Source: an uncultured Helicobacter sp. (GTDB taxonomy: Bacteria; Campylobacterota; Campylobacteria; Campylobacterales; Helicobacteraceae). From it: a DNA stretch of 64,000 nt. The DNA lies in NCBI GenBank assembly GCA_949287835.1, contig CASEHV010000037.1, positions 1-64,000 of the forward strand, written 5' to 3'. Position 1 is the stretch's first letter. Each line of letters starts with the position of its first letter. Below are positions 28,382-37,022 of the stretch, piece after piece. The notes under the pieces were generated by a model that saw nothing but the letters and a program-made list of their open reading frames with translations, made no database searches and was not told where the DNA came from. The position numbers were made by a program, and so were the translations under genes.

Positions 28382-28756
28382 ATGACTTATATTGTTATTG
28401 CTATAGGAATTGTTTTATTTTGCATCGTCCCAGAGTTTGTTATAACTGTGGCAATTATTGCATTTATATTGTGGATTTTACGTTTTATTTGGTTGCCACT
28501 TCTTATTATATTTCTTATATTTCTCAGTATTGTTGGCTTTATTATTGCCATCAAGGTAATTTTTTATGTCTTTGAGTTTTTGTCTAGGATATTTTCTCCT
28601 ATATCTACTCATATAAGAAAATGGATTGATTCTAAAAAACAAATATTAATTATAAAGAGACAAAAAAAAGAGGAAGTGGTGATTCCAGAGGTTTTATACC
28701 AGCCTAGCAAAAAGAGAATTAGTAAAACAGAGTTTGATTATTACAAAAAACTTTGA
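28382..28756 (+). CDS. Small membrane protein, function unknown (124 aa)
   Basis: A 124-residue protein of three hydrophobic segments (about 1-20, 22-45 and 45-75), rich in Ile, Phe and Leu, followed by a basic cytoplasmic tail with KKQILIIKRQKKEE and YQPSKKRISKTEFDYYKKL. It starts 11 bases after the binding-protein stop and is followed by the 89-aa secreted protein after 13 bases. It matches no family I know. Confidence 0.6.
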   Translation: MTYIVIAIGIVLFCIVPEFVITVAIIAFILWILRFIWLPLLIIFLIFLSIVGFIIAIKVIFYVFEFLSRIFSPISTHIRKWIDSKKQILIIKRQKKEEVVIPEVLYQPSKKRISKTEFDYYKKL

Positions 28757-28769
28757 AAAGGATTGTGCC

Positions 28770-29039
28770 ATGAGATATGTGTTATTGATTTTTGCTTTTA
28801 GTCTTTTTGCATATAGTAAATGTAACTGCGAGTGTGTAAATGGTGAGGTGCAAACTATATGTGAAAACTCCTATGATTACAAGCCCGTATGTAGTCCTAG
28901 GGTATGTCCCGTTGTCCCCCCTAGTGTAGCCCCGATAGATTCTGGATATATAACACCGCCAGGATTTAGTCAATGCAGCCAAAAGCAAGTCTATAATGAT
29001 AACGCTAGAATCTACGAGTGGCGAGGAGTGTGTGAGTGA
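28770..29039 (+). CDS. Secreted cysteine-rich small protein (89 aa)
   Basis: I take the start at 28770 (MRYVLLIFAFSLFAYS), which gives a clean signal peptide with cleavage near Ser16-Lys17. The mature part of about 73 residues contains eight Cys (18, 20, 22, 31, 41, 46, 69, 88), beginning with C-N-C-E-C. An even number suggests four disulfides or a metal site in the periplasm or outside. A Pro/Val-rich linker (VVPPSVAP) separates two Cys clusters. No family was recognised; the GAAAAG upstream is an acceptable ribosome-binding site. Confidence 0.6.
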   Translation: MRYVLLIFAFSLFAYSKCNCECVNGEVQTICENSYDYKPVCSPRVCPVVPPSVAPIDSGYITPPGFSQCSQKQVYNDNARIYEWRGVCE

Positions 29040-29049
29040 TTTTAGAGTA

Positions 29050-29706
29050 TTACAAGCAGAATTTATATCCAACGCCCCAGACAGATTGTATATATTTTGG
29101 TGATTTAGCGGAATCCCCTAGCTTGTTTCGTATATTTCGTATATGTGTGTCTATGCTTCTAAGACCTGTTTCTTCATGAATGGCATTTATGGTTAATGCG
29201 ATTCTATCCCTGCTTATTGGCTGAAGTCGATTTTCTATTAAAAATAGTAAAATATCAAATTCAGTGTTGGTTAAATCAAGAGATTGGTCATGTAGCTTTG
29301 CCATTCGCCTTTTGGCATCGACATTTAGATTCCCAAAAATCATCTCTCTAGTATCCATTCGTCTTAGCAATGCTCTAACTCTAGCTACCAACTCTGCCAT
29401 GTGATAGGGCTTTGTCATATAATCATCAACGCCCACATCAAAGGCTCTGATTTTATGTGCGACATCATTTATATGGGAGGAAACTATAATCGGAACTTTT
29501 GTTTGCATTCTAATATCGCTACACAAAGAAATCGCATCAATCACACTTAGATGAAGGTCTATGATGATTGCATCTACATCATGCGGAATATTCTCTGCCA
29601 AATCTATAGGCGAGATTGGAAATTTCACTACGAAATTAGCTTCAGAGAGACTTTTTTTTAATAATTTCCTATTTTGCATATCTTCTTCGATTACAAGGAT
29701 TGACAT
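29050..29706 (-). CDS. OmpR-type response regulator (orphan)
   Basis: A 218-residue DNA-binding response regulator. The receiver domain (1-115) has acidic residues Glu7/Glu8/Asp9, a likely phosphoacceptor Asp50 in AIIIDLHLSVIDAI, and the switch Lys in DDYMTKPYH. The winged-helix effector domain (about 125-218) has LDLTNTEFDILLFLIENR and GLRSIDTHIRNIRNKLG, ending VWGVGYKFCL. No histidine kinase gene is next to it. It is convergent with the cysteine-rich protein gene. The regulon is unknown; it does not look like the degenerate-receiver HsrA/CosR group. Confidence 0.88.
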   Translation of the reverse strand: MSILVIEEDMQNRKLLKKSLSEANFVVKFPISPIDLAENIPHDVDAIIIDLHLSVIDAISLCSDIRMQTKVPIIVSSHINDVAHKIRAFDVGVDDYMTKPYHMAELVARVRALLRRMDTREMIFGNLNVDAKRRMAKLHDQSLDLTNTEFDILLFLIENRLQPISRDRIALTINAIHEETGLRSIDTHIRNIRNKLGDSAKSPKYIQSVWGVGYKFCL

Positions 29707-29737
29707 AATAATTTCCTCATAAGAACAAACTATTGCA

Positions 29738-29743
29738 ATTATA
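29738..29743 (-). promoter_or_regulatory. -10 element of the response-regulator gene
   Basis: A perfect TATAAT on the minus strand, 32 bases before the start codon, which predicts a leader of about 25 bases. Upstream sequence is strongly AT-rich, as is usual for Helicobacter sigma-70 promoters that lack a clear -35. Confidence 0.45.
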
Positions 29744-29897
29744 TGTTTTACATGCTTAAAAATACATAAATTTTAAGAAAAACTTGACATTTATATTATA
29801 GAATCCTTTGACGTTTGCCACTTATTGTTTTATTTTTATTTTTGGATAATTTTTGATTCTGTTATGTGATAGTTTTAATCCCTACTAAATTACAAAA

Positions 29898-30968
29898 TTA
29901 ATCAATCCCCACAATATTCCTAATTCTTTGAATCTCATGCTCTATAAAGTTTTTCATATTCCAATCTGTGCTAGACTTGCAAATATTAACTGCGAAGTTT
30001 TTTAAGAAAAGTCCGCCATATTGCGTATGCACAACTTCTGGGTGAAACTGCATTGCGTATATATTCTTAGTAAAATTTGCGATGACGCAGTAGCGAGTGT
30101 TATTTGACCTTGCTAATTCCACAAATCCCTCTGGAATCCTGCATACCTTATCAGCATGACTCATCCACACAATGCTATCTTGCCCCACATTCTCAAACAG
30201 ATTCCCATAAGATACTTCTAGCATCAAATCTATCATCTTGCCATGTTTTTCTCCCTTGCTAAATCCCAGTGCCAAAAATGCGTTAATACCGCTCTCATCG
30301 TGTATATCCCACTGTGTTTGGAATCTTTTTGCATTACCTGCTATCGCATAGAGAAAATCTCTTACTAAATCCTGCTGTGATATATCATGATTGATTTTAT
30401 AGCATTCAAAGTAGCATATATCATCTAGCATGTCATAGAATCCAAATGATGAAAAATCATCTGCTAAGAGTAGATTTTGACTTTCTTTCACTCTAAGATA
30501 CAATGTCTGTGCTATGTCATCTAGCATATTCTTTGACATAAAGCTATGAGATGAGAAGAATGCGTCCCTCCATGTTAGAAAGATTCTTTCTACATCACTG
30601 CTTTGCGAAAATTTTTTAGCAATGAAAGAGGGCAAAATTTCTAGCCTAGCCCTGCCAAATTCCTGCTCCTTTGCCCTTATCACTTCACCGCCAAAATGAT
30701 ATGCGATATACTGCATACCATAGCAGATTCCAAGCACAGGAATGCCTAGTGTAAAAATATTGCTATCTGGCTTATAGGAATCCTCTTCATACACAGACGC
30801 AGGTCCGCCGCTAAGAATAATGCCCTTTGGATTTTTAGCCTTTATAGAATCTAATTTTTCAAAATAAGGCACAATCTCGGTATATACTCCATATTCTCTT
30901 AGACGTCTTGCAATCAACTGCGTATATTGACTACCAAAATCAAGCACTAAGATTTGCACTTCATTCAT
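29898..30968 (-). CDS. GuaA-like glutamine amidotransferase lacking the GMP synthetase domain, with a large insertion
   Basis: A 356-residue class I amidotransferase closely resembling the N-terminal domain of GMP synthase. Present are LVLDFGSQYTQLIARRLRE, the nucleophile Cys82 in GICYGMQ, and His309-Pro-Glu311 in MQFHPEVVHT, so glutaminase activity looks possible. About 140 residues (113-255) are inserted between FGRARLE and VWMSHADKV, where normal GuaA has a short loop. The protein stops at NFIEHEIQRIRNIVG, exactly where the PP-loop ATPase domain usually starts, and no such domain follows downstream. It may be a two-subunit GuaA (partner elsewhere), a paralogue with another acceptor, or a truncated gene. 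Confidence 0.75.
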   Translation of the reverse strand: MNEVQILVLDFGSQYTQLIARRLREYGVYTEIVPYFEKLDSIKAKNPKGIILSGGPASVYEEDSYKPDSNIFTLGIPVLGICYGMQYIAYHFGGEVIRAKEQEFGRARLEILPSFIAKKFSQSSDVERIFLTWRDAFFSSHSFMSKNMLDDIAQTLYLRVKESQNLLLADDFSSFGFYDMLDDICYFECYKINHDISQQDLVRDFLYAIAGNAKRFQTQWDIHDESGINAFLALGFSKGEKHGKMIDLMLEVSYGNLFENVGQDSIVWMSHADKVCRIPEGFVELARSNNTRYCVIANFTKNIYAMQFHPEVVHTQYGGLFLKNFAVNICKSSTDWNMKNFIEHEIQRIRNIVGID

Positions 30969-31010
30969 AACATTCCTTAAGATAAATAATTGAGATTATA
31001 ATAGAAAATT

Positions 31011-32246
31011 TCAAAACACCCTATAACTTGCCACTTTTCTATTTAACATTCTAACTTCTATATCCCCATTTCCTATTTCTAGCAGTTTGTATTTATCCCC
31101 ATCATTTATGCCATAGAATCTAAGTCTTAATGCTAATTCTTTATTTGGAATCCTAATATTTGTTATTCCTCTATCTTGCAATGTTTTGGCAATATCCTTT
31201 GCTCCATAAAATGAGAAGGCAAAATTCCTATTTTTATCAAAAAGATAAGTTAGCTTATTACCATATAAGACAAGATTTCCAAACAACAATAAAGCAATGA
31301 TAACAGAGAATCTAAGATGATATTTGAATCTAAACTGCGGTAGCCTCGTGCGTATGTCAAATAAGATTCTGCGAAGCAGTATCGGCACACCCACGCTTAT
31401 AGGCGGCAGGAAGCTCTCAAGCAAAACCTGCTGTCGCACTGAAAGCAGCAAGGAAAAAATAATGCCTATAAAAGGAATGAGATTTAGCAAAATAACCCTA
31501 TCTCTAATCGTGCTAATATAAAGCGTGGCGGTGTAGTAGATAAAGAATGCAGGGGTAAAAATGATAGCCAAAAGTCCGATGGTATCGATGAAATAGGCAC
31601 GAGGCACGCCGTGTATGGGCGTGAAAATATACATATTTACCCCAAAGAAAATAATGGAGAATATAAGCGTTTTGTGATTCCTATGTATTAGTGTGTAGAA
31701 AAATAGGGCAAGGCATAGCACAGCCCCACCTGAATCAAGAATTGAGGCAAGGATTACATTCACATATAAGATTCTGTTATATCTCATCTGATAATAAATT
31801 AGCGATAAAGATAGGAAAATAATAATGCCAATATTAGATACGATGAGAGCGCCTACACTAATGCCTGGAATCAGCATAAAGATTCCAACGCAAAGGAGTG
31901 CGTCTTTTTTATGCGTAAAAAATCGCAAGGAGATAGCATACATTAATATGCAGTTTGCAATGTGTATAAGCACAAAAGGGATTCTAAGACCATAGTCATT
32001 TAATAGAGGATTGCCTGTTAGATACATGCAGAGCGACACACCTAGATTTGCGATTTTATAGGGGAAAGTAGCATTCTCAAAGAAGCCTCTAGCCTCCTTT
32101 ATATAAATGCTAGTATCGCTTATCATAAATAATAGCAGGACTACATTGATGATAAGCATTATGATAAATGGTATGTGAAATGGCACATTTCCTATCTCAA
32201 TGCTACTTTTTTTAATGCTAATATTTTTTAATAGCAAAGTTGCCAT
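31011..32246 (-). CDS. Polytopic membrane protein, GT-C glycosyltransferase-like
   Basis: A 411-residue protein with about ten hydrophobic segments from residue 20 to about 340 and a C-terminal soluble domain of about 70 residues (GITNIRIPNKELALRLRFY). The first periplasmic loop with FFENATFPYK, then YGLRIPFVLIHIANCILMY, resembles the PMT_2/ArnT topology of GT-C lipid-linked sugar transferases. The diagnostic acidic residues are not clear, so the enzyme class is an inference from overall pattern. It sits between the GuaA-like gene (same strand) and the carrier gene (divergent). Confidence 0.55.
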   Translation of the reverse strand: MATLLLKNISIKKSSIEIGNVPFHIPFIIMLIINVVLLLFMISDTSIYIKEARGFFENATFPYKIANLGVSLCMYLTGNPLLNDYGLRIPFVLIHIANCILMYAISLRFFTHKKDALLCVGIFMLIPGISVGALIVSNIGIIIFLSLSLIYYQMRYNRILYVNVILASILDSGGAVLCLALFFYTLIHRNHKTLIFSIIFFGVNMYIFTPIHGVPRAYFIDTIGLLAIIFTPAFFIYYTATLYISTIRDRVILLNLIPFIGIIFSLLLSVRQQVLLESFLPPISVGVPILLRRILFDIRTRLPQFRFKYHLRFSVIIALLLFGNLVLYGNKLTYLFDKNRNFAFSFYGAKDIAKTLQDRGITNIRIPNKELALRLRFYGINDGDKYKLLEIGNGDIEVRMLNRKVASYRVF

Positions 32247-32323
32247 ACCTAGAAAGTCCCTTGCATTTATAGAATCTAGGTAGCATAATAGCTAAAGTTT
32301 TGTTTGATTATTTAAGGATATTT

Positions 32324-33631
32324 ATGAAAATATTTTTTACAATCTTTAGTGTGAAAAAAGAGGAGATTCCACTACTTATATCCTCCGTGCTACTTTTATT
32401 TTTTGTCTTTGCAAGCTATGCTGTGATAAAACCCATAAGAGATGCACTAGGCATTGATAAAGGCACTGATGATTTAAAATGGCTATTTCTAGGCACATTC
32501 ATTGCCACTATTATAGCCTCCATCGCCGCTATGTATCTTAGCTCACGTGCAAAGAGAAAGAATTATTTAAACGGCGTGTATATATTCTTTATTACAAATC
32601 TTTTTGCATTTTTCATTGCCATACGATTGATAGAAAAGGATTCAGCGGAGTTTATATGGCTCTCACGCATATTTTTTGTATGGGTAAGTGTCTTTAGTCT
32701 GTTTGCCATCTCTAGTGCGTGGAGTTTATTAGCCGATGTTTTTACAAAGGATTCTAGTAAGCGATTGTTTGGAATCATCTCAGCAGGTGTTTCGCTAGGC
32801 TCTATTGCAGGCTCATTCCTTGTAGGTAGCAATGGCATAGGTTATTTTGCTAAAAGAGTGTTTAGCGTTGAGATAGATATTTCTGATTATATGTTTTTAT
32901 CCATGGCATTTTTGCTTATTGCCTTAGTGATAAAAGGCTTTGTGATTAAATCTGCTTTTATAATGCGAGATGACAAGGAATCTTTGAGAGAAACTTTTGA
33001 GAAGCCAATAGGCGCTAAGAATCCTTTCGTGGGATTCTCTATTGTCTTTAAGTCTAGGTATCTCTTGTCTGTGGCATGTTTTATCTTGCTTTTAACTAGC
33101 GTTAGCACATTTTTATATATAGAGCAGGGTAGAATCATTGATATTCTTTTTCACACAAGGGAGGAAAAAACCGCAGCATTTGCTGACATTGATTTTATTG
33201 TAAATACTTTTAGCTTTATCATACAGATATTTCTTACAAGCAAGATTGCAAAATACATAGGGCTAAAGTGGCTACTATCCTCGCTAGGCTTTGTGGTCGC
33301 CATAGGCTTTGTGATTCTAATCTTTACTCACCCTATGTTCCTACCTTTTGTGGTTGTCATGTGCATTCGTAGGGTTGGCGAATATGCACTCATTAAGCCT
33401 GGGCGCGAAATGCTTTTTGTGCCACTTGATTCAGATTCTAAGTATAAAGTGAAAAGCTTCCTTGATGTAGTCGTGTATCGTGGCGGGGATTCTATATCCT
33501 CACAGATTGAGGGCTTGTTATCTAAAAGCGGCATTAATATCGTGCTATTAGGAGGCGCTTTTGTCGCTTTGGCATGGTCTATTTTGGGATATTATCTTGG
33601 TAGGAGTTATGAAGAGAAGAGTAATGAGTAG
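32324..33631 (+). CDS. ATP/ADP-translocase-like (NTP/NDP exchange) transporter
   Basis: I choose ATG 32324, which has AAGGA six bases upstream, over a TTG at 32300; this gives 435 residues and about 12 helices. The first helix LLLFFVFASYAVIKPIRDAL with its K-P-I-R-D motif, and the charged loop YLSSRAKRKN, match the bacterial Tlc-like family related to MFS. True Tlc proteins of intracellular bacteria exchange ATP for ADP. Homologues in free-living proteobacteria have no established substrate, so transport of nucleotides here is only a possibility. The gene stands alone. Confidence 0.65.
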   Translation: MKIFFTIFSVKKEEIPLLISSVLLLFFVFASYAVIKPIRDALGIDKGTDDLKWLFLGTFIATIIASIAAMYLSSRAKRKNYLNGVYIFFITNLFAFFIAIRLIEKDSAEFIWLSRIFFVWVSVFSLFAISSAWSLLADVFTKDSSKRLFGIISAGVSLGSIAGSFLVGSNGIGYFAKRVFSVEIDISDYMFLSMAFLLIALVIKGFVIKSAFIMRDDKESLRETFEKPIGAKNPFVGFSIVFKSRYLLSVACFILLLTSVSTFLYIEQGRIIDILFHTREEKTAAFADIDFIVNTFSFIIQIFLTSKIAKYIGLKWLLSSLGFVVAIGFVILIFTHPMFLPFVVVMCIRRVGEYALIKPGREMLFVPLDSDSKYKVKSFLDVVVYRGGDSISSQIEGLLSKSGINIVLLGGAFVALAWSILGYYLGRSYEEKSNE

Positions 33632-33706
33632 ATATTTGCTAAAAAACTCCAAAATCATCATATTTTGTGGTATATATTAAAACTCATTTTGTCAAAGGAA
33701 GAAATA

Positions 33707-35419
33707 ATGAAAATGAATGGCTCAAGAATGCTAATAGAGGCTTTGCACCTAGAGGGTGTAGAAGTCGTATTTGGCTATCCGGGCGGTGCTGTATTAAATA
33801 TTTATGATGAGATTTATAAACAAAATTATTTTCGACACATCCTTACTCGCCATGAGCAAGGGGCGGTACACGCCGCAGATGGATATGCTAGGGCTAGTGG
33901 CAAGGTCGGCGTGGCAATCGTTACCTCAGGTCCGGGTTTTACCAATGCTGTAACGGGCATTGCTACCGCATTTACAGATTCTATACCGCTTGTTATTATT
34001 AGCGGACAGGTCCCCCTGCCACAAATTGGCACAGATTCGTTTCAAGAGATAGATGCGGTTGGAATCTCGCGCCCTTGCACAAAGCATAATTATCTTGTAA
34101 AAAGCATAGAGGAGTTACCGCGTATTCTAAAAGAGGCGTTTTATATAGCAAGGAGCGGTCGCCCAGGTCCTGTGCTGGTAGATATTCCAAAGGATATTAG
34201 TGCATTAAGCGGGGAGTTTGTGTATCCAAATAGCATTTCTTTGGCTAGTTATAAGCCTACTACAAAGGGCAATGCTAGACAGATAAAGAAACTTGCCCTT
34301 GCGATTTTGCAGTCTGCAAATCCACTTTTCTACATAGGTGGCGGGGCGGTGCTATCAAATAGCTATGATGAGATAAAAACACTGCTTGAGATAACTCAGA
34401 TTCCAAGTGTGGAGACACTAATGGCAAGGGGGGCATCACAGGGCAGTCCGAATTTCATAGGTATGCTAGGTATGCACGGCACTTATGCGGCAAATATGGC
34501 TACAAGCGAGTGCGATTTACTAATTAGCCTTGGAGCAAGATTTGATGATAGGGTTACAGGTAAGGTTAGCGAGTTTGCCAAATTTGCCAAAATCGCACAT
34601 ATAGACGTAGACCCCACTTCTATTGGCAAAATCATCGATGTTAGCTATCCTATTGTCGGGGATTTAAAGCTTGTATTGCAAGAGTTAATAAAAGAGCTAA
34701 AAGATAAAAAGATTAGCGAGGATATTGCCAAAGAAAGAGAGTTATGGCTATCTAAGCTAAAAAAATGGAGCGATGCACATCCGCTAAAATACAACGACAC
34801 TCAAGAGATTCTAAAACCGCAGTGGGTTATAGAGGAGATTGGCAGAATGCTAGGAGAGAGAGCAGTCATTACCACAGATGTAGGGCAGCATCAGATGTGG
34901 GTGGCGCAGTTCTATCCTCTATCGCACAAGCGGCAGTTTATCACAAGCGGCGGTCTTGGCACTATGGGCTATGGTATGCCTGCAAATATGGGCGTAGCAG
35001 TGGCACTAGAGGAGCAAAGAAGAAATGGCGGAGCGGAGAAAATTGCCCTTAGCATTAGTGGCGATGGCGGGATACTTATGAATATACAGGAGCTAATGAC
35101 TTGTGTGGAATCTGGTATTAAAAGCATTAATATTATCCTAAACAACGCATATCTTGGCATGGTAAAGCAGTGGCAGGATTTCTTTTATGAGAAACGTCTC
35201 TCTCATGTGAATTTGTCCCAGCCAAACTTTAAGCAGTTAGCAGAAAGTTTTGGGGCACTAGGCTTTGATGTGAGAAGCAAAGATGAGTTTAAAGAAGCAT
35301 TGCAAAGTGCGATTGATAGCCCGAAGGTTAGCCTTATCAATGTATGGGTAGATAGAGAAGAGATAGTGCTGCCCATGGTGCCAGGTGGCAATCCGCTATA
35401 TAAAATGATATTAGAATAG
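33707..35419 (+). CDS. ilvB: Acetolactate synthase large subunit
   Basis: A 570-residue ThDP/FAD enzyme of branched-chain amino-acid synthesis, condensing pyruvate with pyruvate or 2-oxobutyrate. I use ATG 33707 (MKMNGSRMLIEALHLEGVEV), with AAGGAAG upstream. The catalytic Glu motif is RHEQGAVHAADGYARA, the ThDP/Mg motif is SGDGGILMNIQEL through LNN, and VTSGPGFTNAVTGIATA is present. The small-subunit gene follows after 10 bases, so the two form an operon. No attenuator-like leader peptide was recognised upstream. Confidence 0.96.
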   Translation: MKMNGSRMLIEALHLEGVEVVFGYPGGAVLNIYDEIYKQNYFRHILTRHEQGAVHAADGYARASGKVGVAIVTSGPGFTNAVTGIATAFTDSIPLVIISGQVPLPQIGTDSFQEIDAVGISRPCTKHNYLVKSIEELPRILKEAFYIARSGRPGPVLVDIPKDISALSGEFVYPNSISLASYKPTTKGNARQIKKLALAILQSANPLFYIGGGAVLSNSYDEIKTLLEITQIPSVETLMARGASQGSPNFIGMLGMHGTYAANMATSECDLLISLGARFDDRVTGKVSEFAKFAKIAHIDVDPTSIGKIIDVSYPIVGDLKLVLQELIKELKDKKISEDIAKERELWLSKLKKWSDAHPLKYNDTQEILKPQWVIEEIGRMLGERAVITTDVGQHQMWVAQFYPLSHKRQFITSGGLGTMGYGMPANMGVAVALEEQRRNGGAEKIALSISGDGGILMNIQELMTCVESGIKSINIILNNAYLGMVKQWQDFFYEKRLSHVNLSQPNFKQLAESFGALGFDVRSKDEFKEALQSAIDSPKVSLINVWVDREEIVLPMVPGGNPLYKMILE

Positions 35420-35429
35420 GAGGCAGGAT

Positions 35430-35894
35430 ATGCAGAAACGAATTATTGGCATTACAGTAATAAATGAGCATAGTGTCCTTGCTAGAATCTCAGGTCTTTT
35501 CGCTAGTCGCGGATATGATATACATAGCCTCACGGTAGCACCCATGCCAGATAGTAATCTATCCTATATTACTATATCTACGCGTGGCGATGAGAGAGTG
35601 CTAGAGCAGATTATAAAGCAGTTGCATAAAATCGTGCCTGTGCTAAATGTCATTGAAAGTAGCGATGTAGTATCACAAGAGATGGTGCTTATAAAGTTTG
35701 AGAATAACGAAAAAATAGGTGCCGTTAGCTCACTAATCAATGCCTGTGGCGGCAAGATTGTAGGATTTAGTGAGAAAAATGTGATTTTTAGCGTTGGTGG
35801 CGATAGCCAAACAATAAGCAATCTTATATCCTCTATCAAAAACTTCATGCCAAAAGAGATTATTAGAAGTGGCGTAGTTGCCATGGAAAGGTAG
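35430..35894 (+). CDS. ilvH: Acetolactate synthase small (regulatory) subunit
   Basis: A 154-residue regulatory subunit. The N-terminal ACT domain reads GITVINEHSVLARISGLFAS, with RGYDIHSLTVAPM as the second conserved strand. ACT dimers bind valine and confer feedback inhibition on the large subunit. The C-terminal domain (about 80-154) is complete. Spacing of ten bases from ilvB supports co-transcription and stoichiometric production. Confidence 0.95.
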   Translation: MQKRIIGITVINEHSVLARISGLFASRGYDIHSLTVAPMPDSNLSYITISTRGDERVLEQIIKQLHKIVPVLNVIESSDVVSQEMVLIKFENNEKIGAVSSLINACGGKIVGFSEKNVIFSVGGDSQTISNLISSIKNFMPKEIIRSGVVAMER

Positions 35895-36044
35895 GATAGA
35901 GATAAGAGGGGATTGCTAAAGTTTTATAAATAAAAAATGATTTAAAAAATATCTTAATTAGCTATAAATGGGAATCTCTCATGTGAGGGTAATCTACCCA
36001 TTCTAGCCTTTGTCTGCAAGATTTTTTACTTTTTACAAGAAATT

Positions 36045-37022
36045 TTATGCCAGACTCTTCACCAATCTCTCATATTTTGCACTATAGACTTTCCTTGCCT
36101 CTAGTGCTTCGTCCATGCTGACTTTTTGGAATCTCACCTTGTGGTTTGGAGGTAGCTGCCCTAGCTTATCCATGTCGCTACTAATGACTGTGCAATACAT
36201 CGCAAAGCCGCCGCCACTTGGCGCATCTCTTAGCAATACGATAGGCTCATTTCCTCCCGGTGCCTGCATAGAACCGACAGGATAGCACGCATCTGGGATA
36301 TTGCTAGGATTACTTCCTGCGCCAAACGGCTGAGGTAGATTCTTATATTTAAATTTCGCACCATTTTTGAATCTATACCCGCTTCTATCTGCCTCACTTG
36401 ATACATTAAAAGTATCTTTAAATAACTGCTCTACACTTTCATCTGTTAGCTTATAATCCTGCAATCCCATCACAACCCTAATTGTCTCTGTATCTTCTAG
36501 TTTTATGCGAAACTCAGAATCTAAACTCCTGCCAACCTTTGGATTATGGCTAAAATTCCCCACAGGTAGCACATCTCCAGCCTCTAGCTTTCTACCCTTA
36601 TAGCCACCGATGCCACCTAGCGGATAGGTTGAGCGCGACCCCATTACCACAGGCACATCAATGCCACCGCTAACGCAGATATATGCCCTCGCACCGCCAC
36701 GCAAGAATCCAAATGTTAGTTTATCTCCTGCATTGATTTCTATCACGGTATAGCATTCCTTTTTTTCGCCATTTACAATCGGCTCTATCATTGCTCCAGT
36801 GATTGCCACATAGCATTTGGAATCAAACTCAAGCTCAGGTGCCATAAGAGAGATTTCAAGCGCAGCAGCATTTATGTCATTTCCTAAAAGTAGATTCCCC
36901 GCCTTATAAGACATCTGGTCTAAAGCTCCACCTGGTGGGATTCCCAAATGATAGTAGCCATATCGTCCAGAATCTTCTACATAGGTCGCAATGCCGGGTT
37001 TAATCACTTTGATACTAGCCAT
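36045..37022 (-). CDS. pxpC: 5-oxoprolinase subunit PxpC (KipA/AHS2 family)
   Basis: A 325-residue AHS2-type protein. The start SIKVIKPGIATYVEDSGRYG and LGIPPGGALDQMSY are family signatures, with SGGIDVPVVMGSRSTY and PVGSMQAPGGNEPIVLLRDA further on. In E. coli PxpABC cleaves 5-oxoproline to glutamate with ATP. AHS1 and AHS2 domains also make up the carboxyltransferase part of urea carboxylase. The gene overlaps the pxpB stop by eight bases and is last in a five-gene minus-strand operon. Confidence 0.92.
   Translation of the reverse strand: MASIKVIKPGIATYVEDSGRYGYYHLGIPPGGALDQMSYKAGNLLLGNDINAAALEISLMAPELEFDSKCYVAITGAMIEPIVNGEKKECYTVIEINAGDKLTFGFLRGGARAYICVSGGIDVPVVMGSRSTYPLGGIGGYKGRKLEAGDVLPVGNFSHNPKVGRSLDSEFRIKLEDTETIRVVMGLQDYKLTDESVEQLFKDTFNVSSEADRSGYRFKNGAKFKYKNLPQPFGAGSNPSNIPDACYPVGSMQAPGGNEPIVLLRDAPSGGGFAMYCTVISSDMDKLGQLPPNHKVRFQKVSMDEALEARKVYSAKYERLVKSLA

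Noticed and set aside
29784-29806. TTGACA followed by a TATTATA-type word on the plus strand
   Set aside because: Spacing between the two is far too short for a sigma-70 promoter and no plus-strand gene lies downstream.
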